Of a stretch of DNA of 64,000 bases, positions 58,091 through 64,000 are shown piece by piece; positions within the stretch are counted from its first letter, which is position 1, and each line of letters begins with the position of its first letter. The DNA is taken from contig CM068383.1 of NCBI GenBank assembly GCA_034770075.1, positions 7,901,778 through 7,965,777 on the forward strand, read 5' to 3'. The notes under the pieces were generated by a model that made no database searches, was not told the origin of the DNA, and saw only the letters and a list, made by a program, of their open reading frames with translations. Position numbers and translations under genes: made by a program. The DNA comes from Aralia elata (taxonomy: Eukaryota > Streptophyta > Magnoliopsida > Apiales > Araliaceae).

Positions 58091-60756
58091 ACAATCCACT
58101 TTCTGAATAGGAAAGGGAGGTCACAAGCAAAGTACAACAAACTTCAAATAAACAAACAGAGCACTAATAACTTGCAAAACATTTAATAGCTAAGAATTCA
58201 TACATGTCGAATTAAATAAAATTTTCTTAAATTTACACTACTCAAAATTAGTCAAAACCTAAAATCAAATTAGCCTAAATAGTCAAATGCAAGCTCTCTT
58301 CACACAACCCTTAATCACCTATGCAAACTTATCGGAAGAAAAACACAACATGTGTCAAATGCTCAGTACGGATATAAAAATACACAAATATACCATAATA
58401 TACATAATGCAATCAAATGAGTTGAATGGATAAATGAATACGAACTACTAACATATTATTTAATATATCAACGTTATGTCAGAATTAACAAAGAAACTAA
58501 TGGAAATGTAAAAACACAACGTTATCCACAACAAGATAATTTCAAAGAAGAATCAAATATAACATAGAATGATAATATCACATATTTAATCTCGAAAGAT
58601 TAACCAAACTCAAATATGCTAATAATGTTCCCCGACCCGTCTAACCACCTTATCACTCCCTAATGGCTTAAACAAGCCTATGTGCACATATGAATGTAGC
58701 AAAAGCTTCATAGACCCCCTTTTACAAAAGGTTGTTCAAATATGTCTGATCTTATACAAGAACAAGATATAACATCACAATAAATGACCCCAAGTCCGAT
58801 AATGCTAATTACACACGAAAACAACATAAGGATTATGAACAAAATCTGTCATATTTTACTAAAGCTGAAATAAACCATGCGTGAATATCAAGAATGAAAC
58901 TAATATTGCAAGAAAGTTTTAGATAGCTAGAAGAGCTTTTAAACAAATCAAGAATCACTCAAATCCGAATAAAAATAAGTTCTAGGTGAATTTTACAACG
59001 AAGCTATTATGCTGCTGAATAAAACCTGGACAAATCGAATATGTTTTACAAATTATAATATAAATTAAGTTTAGAGTCAGAATTGAATAAAATGCTATTT
59101 CACAAAATATGTAGATAACTAGCAGAGCTTTCTAGGAAATCAAGAATCAAGCTAGTTCGTTATGATTTGAAATTTATATGAATTTTACAATAAGGCTGAT
59201 TAATTCTCGTCATTGGGCATACCAGATTTATAAATTGCCAAATTGACCATGTTTAGGAGCAAAATGGATAATTAAAGCTAAAAGAGTATCGCCGAAGGAG
59301 TACGAAATCCGTACTTGATAGTCAAATCTACTTATTGCACACTCCACAAAATCTTAACCTCAAACGCTAATGATATCCGATACGAAACCTTATTCACCAC
59401 CTAAACATATTCACACCAACTTAAGTATATAATTCAACCTACTAATTTTAAAACACATTTTAAACTATTCAAGGCGCCTTTAATTAGTTATTCTTCTTAG
59501 ATCATTATTAATACTTTCAAAGCTTAAAAATCAATAGCGAAAGTTAAGAAATCTTAAATCCCAATATGACAATTTATTTTTGAAACCTCAGTCCATTGTA
59601 TTACTCATACCAATCTAATTTTATAATTAATTTTGTAATTAAATAATTTTAACAGAAACTAGACTTCATTACTACAATTTAGCCTCAAGAATCACTCAAA
59701 TTGGATTTAAAATCATTAAGTTAATTATACATTTTTAAATATTAGAACTTGTTGCTGAAAATTCTGCCACAAAGATTCCAGACCAGCCACCTCTTAAAAT
59801 TCATAACAAATCATACGTTAATTTTTAACGGTTCAAAAATGGTGAAAATATTCTCATCTTATATAAGTGTAACTTATCCAAAATTTAGAACAATCCAACA
59901 GTTGGATTAGGAGATATAACTCACGCAATAGACATTAAAAAAAATAAAAACTGATCTTCAGATTTTAACTTTTACATTCAATCGTATTATATTCTGTTAT
60001 ATAAATTCATCTTCTCTTTCTGCTTATTATGATATCTAATTCATATCTATATTTTGCTTAAGAATAATCACTAATTTAAAAACTCGCATAATTAAACTTA
60101 AAATTAAAATACAAAATAATATTTATCTTCCTTGTTTGTCTTTTTACAAATCGCAGTACCAAAGAATTAGAATTTTGGGTCTTAGAATCTTCAAAATCTC
60201 TTCATGTCTTACGAAAATTGTAGCCTTCGAAAAGATACACGTAATAGGCCTAAGTATCCCTCGATTAGGAGGTAATATGGATAAGTTATGAATTTTTAAA
60301 TTTAGGGCTGAAAATATTGAAAGAAATCGAGACAGATTGCGGTTTTCTACAATTTAAGGCATGGAGATGACGTCAAATAACTTTTTTCCTTCTTCACAAT
60401 TGTAGATGATGAAAAGCTAAAGAAATAGGTTTTAGATTCACTCAATTCCGACATCAGATGAATTAACTATGATTTTGTTAAAGTACTACAGTGTACAAAA
60501 AAAATTTCTTTTAGGCAAAAATTCAACAAAGAATAGGAAAAGAATTAGAGTTACATCTAACGTCCTTTAAATATAACTCTAATTAATATAGGAGTTACCA
60601 AAACCCTAACGGACTTCTTAATTTTAATTAAATCAATTATTTAATCATCTACTAAAAGAAACGAAAAAAATAGTAACTTACTTATTCCAATTCAATTACA
60701 TTTTTATAAACTAAAATCAATTAATATTTAATTATTAAAAAAATTGGATTATTACA
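58087..60756 (-). mobile_element. Solo LTR of a Tekay-type element
   Basis: It begins TGGAACAATCCACTTTC and ends GGATTATTACA. Colinear similarity to the nested Tekay LTR includes GGAAAGGGAGGTCAC, GGAAGAAA.ACACA.CATG, CTCAGTACGGATATA and GCCGAAGGAGTACGAAATCC. No gag-pol lies on either side. Flanking TATAT and TATAG match at 4 of 5 bases. At about 2.67 kb it is longer than the other LTRs. It marks an old insertion that lost its interior by LTR-LTR recombination. Confidence 0.75.
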
Positions 60757-60764
60757 TATAGATA

Positions 60765-61050
60765 ATTTCTTTTTCTGGAATGGAGTCAGTACGATCCTTG
60801 AGTAAAATGTGTTCAAAATGAGTCTTTAAAACTTTGTCCATGAATGTAGGCTAAATTAATATACTATACTAACTTTTATCTATTTATCTTTCTTTTATGT
60901 CCTCTTTTCAATTCATTTTATTTATAAGTTTGTCCATTAACAATATATTGTACAAAATAGTGAAAAGGAAAGATTTAAAATATTAATACGACATGGTTAA
61001 ATAATCCCCACTAGCATGGGAATTAAATGCATACATAAACATACTAAATA
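60765..61050 (+). repeat. Tandem duplication unit 1, segment B
   Basis: GTCCTCTTTTCAATTCATTTTAT, AACAATATATTGTACAAAATA and ATAATCCCCACTAGCATGGG are colinear with 61815-62060. It continues unit 1 after the insertion cluster. Confidence 0.8.
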
Positions 61051-61082
61051 TATTGATTCCCACTAATTAACATAAGAATGAA

Positions 61083-62110
61083 ATCCATATATAGAAGATT
61101 TGATTGTGATTATAAATTAAAATCAATTACGATAATGTGCAACTAATGTGAATGCTAAAATGAAGTAAATGAATCGAGTAATTTCTCATATCACAATTTA
61201 TCTAGTGTCTTTTACAACTTACAATGTGATCATTCATGTAATACTCTTTCCATTTCATAAATAAATAAATAAATAAAGTTGATCAAAAGCCACTTTCGGG
61301 TTTGTAGCTTTCTTAATTTTAGAAAGTAAACCACAATGTTTAATTTAAAATATTGAATCTTATAATTGTAGGATTTTGCGACATAAAACTTTACAATTAT
61401 TAGAAATAGGCATGACAGTCTCATTTAAAGCCACCTTACATTACTTGATAGTATCATGTAAAGTCGCATCAAATTTTTTCGATAATCATAAGGTTTAATG
61501 TCTCAAAATTAAGAAATTTTAAGGTTCAGTATCTTCAACATTAAATATTAGTTTATTTTTTATAATTCAAAAAGTTACAGGGTCAAAAGTGTTTTTAAGT
61601 AAAAAAAAAATATAAATCTCATTTGCAAACTTGAAAACTTTAAAGATATATTTTTGTTTTGCATTTTCTCTTAAATTTATTGAGTGTTTTATTTAATAGT
61701 GATGACATAATAATAAAGTTGTGATTATATATATATAAACTTTAAAATATTATATTATTTTTAGTATCATAAAAATTTAAAAAGAAAAATAAAACTGTTT
61801 TTGTTGAATAAGTTTTTATGGAATGCAAGGAGTATGATCCAAGTGTCAAAAATGATCAAAATGGGTCATTAAAACTTTCTCCATAGATGTAGGCTAGGTA
61901 GATATAATACTACACTATCTTTTACCTATTTATCTTTCGACCATGTCCTCTTTTCAATTCATTTTATATACGAGTTTGTCCATTAACAATATATTGTACA
62001 AAATAGTGAAAAGGAAAAATTTAAAATAGTACAACATGATTAAATAATCCCCACTAGCATGGGATCTGCAATATCCATATATAAACATACTAAATACATG
62101 TATGGAGGAT
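61083..62110 (+). repeat. Tandem duplication unit 2, segments A and B, uninterrupted
   Basis: It carries A (61093-61800) directly followed by B (61815-62110), with no microsatellite, MITE or LTR between. It therefore shows the pre-insertion arrangement of unit 1. Confidence 0.8.
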
Positions 62111-62196
62111 TACTTTTGTTTCACCTTTTATGTGATAGTTTACCGGAGGAGCGTTTGTTTAATAAGTTACCTTTCTTTTATCGATGTTTATGTTGG

Positions 62197-62206
62197 CCAG
62201 ATTTTT

Positions 62207-62251
<45 letters not shown>

Positions 62252-62264
62252 TCTAAAAATCTGG
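62197..62264. repeat. AT-rich hairpin
   Basis: CCAGATTTTTAGATAT and its reverse complement flank a TA run, giving a 68-bp palindrome that could extrude as a cruciform. Confidence 0.88.
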
Positions 62265-62770
62265 TATATATTTGTTTCAGTGAGCATTTTCCTATAAGAA
62301 TCCATTGTATGGAGACATATTTGGAGGATGTCACGATCAACTGCAAAAACATGTGATGTGTTGATTGTACTTGAATAATTATTGACCAATTGTTCCAATA
62401 ATTACAGTTACAAGTCCAGAGTTATTATTTGAAGATACGGATATTTTTTGAAGGCACTGAAGATATGATTTTGAATGTACAAAATTGTTTAACTTGTGTA
62501 ATTGCTATCACATAATTTTACACCTTATATAAGTTTGGTCATTTTTTATGTGATTTGACGTGGTGTTAAATATGTGTTCAAGATGTTTTGTCTGTGAATG
62601 TCGGACGAATAAATTGACCAGAATATTCATGTATATTTTCCTTCTATGCACAAATTCTTCAAATTTGTTTGTGAGGGCACTAATAGATATTGCTTGTTTT
62701 AAGAGTGATTCTACATACTCAGATTAATGATCTGTGGTGATTTATTAAATCACGATTCCTGAAACAAAAG
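62265..62770. other. Intergenic DNA
   Basis: It includes segment C' of the tandem duplication (about 62283-62445). No gene is seen. Confidence 0.45.
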
Positions 62771-62962
62771 GTGATATAATGATTTTTATTTAAATTAATA
62801 TTGTCGAAGCAAAAATTATATTATCAAATTAATAAATAAATGTTATTTAAAGTGTTAAGTGTCGCTAAAATAATTATAAAAAAATGTCGCTCAATGTAAT
62901 TTTTTCTATCAGTATTATTTTTACTCTGACAACATCATTTTTGCTTTGCAACATGAACATCC
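62771..62962 (+). repeat. Dispersed AT-rich repeat, copy upstream of intact ERF
   Basis: AATATTGTCGAAGCAAAAATTATATTATCA, GTTATTTAAAGTGTTAAGTGTCGC and AATTATAAAAAAATGTCGC match the copy at 428-520 in the same orientation. Its position relative to the ERF start is similar to that at the pseudogene. Confidence 0.5.
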
Positions 62963-63288
62963 TTTGTTTTTACGCATGTTTAGTTTGCATTGTGTTTAGA
63001 CATTATTTTTTCTTGGTGATTTTTTTCCTACACTAAATATTAAGACAATATTTTCATACTGTAAAAAAAAAAATTTGTTTGTTTAGTTGTATTCTAGTTA
63101 ACAAGCATTAACATGTTTACACAAAATATAACAATTAATAAATATCACGAGGCACTATCATTATTGGATTAAGGAGTACATATCATTTTCCATAAGGAAA
63201 GGACATGCAATCTATAATTACGTGACAGCATCTCAAAATTATTATAAAAAGCTCATGCCCCCACCTATAATGCCCATGTTAATTTGTT

Positions 63289-63296
63289 TATAAATA
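63289..63296 (+). promoter_or_regulatory. TATA box of the ERF gene
   Basis: TATAAATA lies 81 bp before the start codon. A CA-rich leader follows, as in plant core promoters. Confidence 0.65.
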
Positions 63297-63376
63297 CACC
63301 TCCATGAATCCTTTACATCACAGCCACCAAAACAGCTCACAAGCATCATTAATTGGTACTGTCATAAACCCTAGAT

Positions 63377-64000
63377 ATGAACCAAGAAATCATGTCAGGT
63401 TCTGACCTCTCATACCTTCTTCAATCCATTGAACACCATCTTTTCGATGATTCCGAACTTTCTAGCATTTTTCCAGCAATGAATCTATGGGATGTATCCG
63501 ATTCAAGCTTAACTAGTTTGTTCTTTATGGAAAATAGCATTGAACAAACACTTAATATGGATTACTCACTTGAAATGGATGGTAATAAGCTTGAGAGTTT
63601 TGAGGAAAAAGGGAAAGAGAAGACGGCGAATGTGGGACCACCTGAGCACATCCGTTACCGCTACCGTGGTATAAGAAGGCGGCCGTGGGGCAAGTTTGCC
63701 GCCGAAATTAGGTCTCCGGCCAAAAAAGGGAAAAGGGTTTGGCTTGGGACATATGAGACACCAGAGGATGCAGCACTGGCCTATGACCGAGCTGCATTTA
63801 AAATTCATGGCTCGGCTGCTAAGCTTAATTTTCCACACTTGATTGGCTCAAATGTACCTGAGCCGATCAAGGTTACTCCTAGGCAACGATCCTCTTCGTC
63901 CTCATCTGTGTCCTCATCCTCATCTTCCCTTAATAGCTCCTTTAAGAAGAGGGAAAAAATGGCAGGTAAAGCAACAAAGGATATGTCAAAAATGCTCGAG
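63377..64000 (+). CDS. AP2/ERF transcription factor, ERF group IX-like, 3' end outside window
   Basis: This is a sequence-specific nuclear DNA-binding regulator; group IX ERFs typically act in ethylene/jasmonate defence or specialised-metabolism control through GCC-box-like sites. There are 208 open codons from ATG 63377 (MNQEIMSGSD), still open at the window edge. Residues 1-60 have the acidic/aromatic N-terminus (LLQSIEHHLFDDSE) common to the subfamily. The AP2 domain spans residues about 94-152 (YRGIRRRPWGKFAAEIR, VWLGTYETPEDAALAYDRAAF, GSAAKLNFP). A Ser-rich run at 171-184 follows, then a basic patch (FKKREK). The ERF position after EIR, normally Asp, is Ser here; the neighbouring Ala (AAEIR) is kept. 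No intron is seen, as usual for this group. Start choice: first ATG after the TATA box, matching the paralogue at 1189. Confidence 0.93.
   Translation, partial: MNQEIMSGSDLSYLLQSIEHHLFDDSELSSIFPAMNLWDVSDSSLTSLFFMENSIEQTLNMDYSLEMDGNKLESFEEKGKEKTANVGPPEHIRYRYRGIRRRPWGKFAAEIRSPAKKGKRVWLGTYETPEDAALAYDRAAFKIHGSAAKLNFPHLIGSNVPEPIKVTPRQRSSSSSSVSSSSSSLNSSFKKREKMAGKATKDMSKMLE

Noticed and set aside
63566..63838. Minus-strand 90-codon frame
   Set aside because: It is a shadow of the AP2 domain of the plus-strand ERF gene.

Overview
This is a stretch of a flowering-plant (eudicot) nuclear genome. The evidence is plant AP2/ERF transcription-factor genes, plant-specific Ty3/gypsy lineages (Ogre/Tat and Tekay/Del), plant mobile domain and DUF7745 reading frames, a DUF1985-Ulp1 gene, and AT-rich intergenic DNA full of MITEs. 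An asterid is possible because group IX-type ERF clusters are well known there, but the sequence does not settle the species. There are no prokaryotic features, tRNA genes or rRNA genes that I could see.

Layout. At 1189-1880 lies a dead ERF copy. At 63377-64000 (running off the window) lies an apparently intact ERF gene of the same subfamily on the same strand. The two look like remnants of one ERF cluster pushed about 62 kb apart by transposons. From 4310 to 27602 (minus strand) runs a decayed eight-exon DUF1985-Ulp1 cysteine-protease gene of the kind carried by Mutator-like elements. An 18.2-kb Ogre/Tat retrotransposon (6449-24667, 5-bp target duplication TCATT) is inserted in its fourth intron. 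That element reads gag-protease-RT-RNaseH-aRNH-integrase on the minus strand. Between integrase and its 3' LTR it carries two genes on the opposite strand: a spliced plant-mobile-domain gene and a 534-codon DUF7745 gene with a heptad coiled coil. Upstream of these are a 140-bp GC-rich tandem array and three palindromes that also occur in the LTRs.

From 28074 to 46058 is a Tekay-lineage chromovirus on the plus strand. Its 5' LTR is split by a second, younger Tekay element (28864-37073, minus strand, target duplication GTAGC). Both are broken by stops or frameshifts. The two related internal regions face each other as an inverted repeat.

From 46059 to 62770 no protein gene is recognised. The region holds MITEs (Stowaway-like, hAT-like, foldback elements in TA microsatellites), a tRNA-type SINE, local tandem duplications, a Tekay-type solo LTR (58087-60756) and an old tandem duplication split by those insertions.

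How it fits together: the ERF genes are the only likely host regulators here. Everything between them is nested mobile DNA whose relative ages can be read from LTR similarity and nesting. The least ordinary item is the antisense two-gene cargo of the Ogre element with its repeat-rich upstream region. All calls come from reading the sequence by eye; no database search was run.
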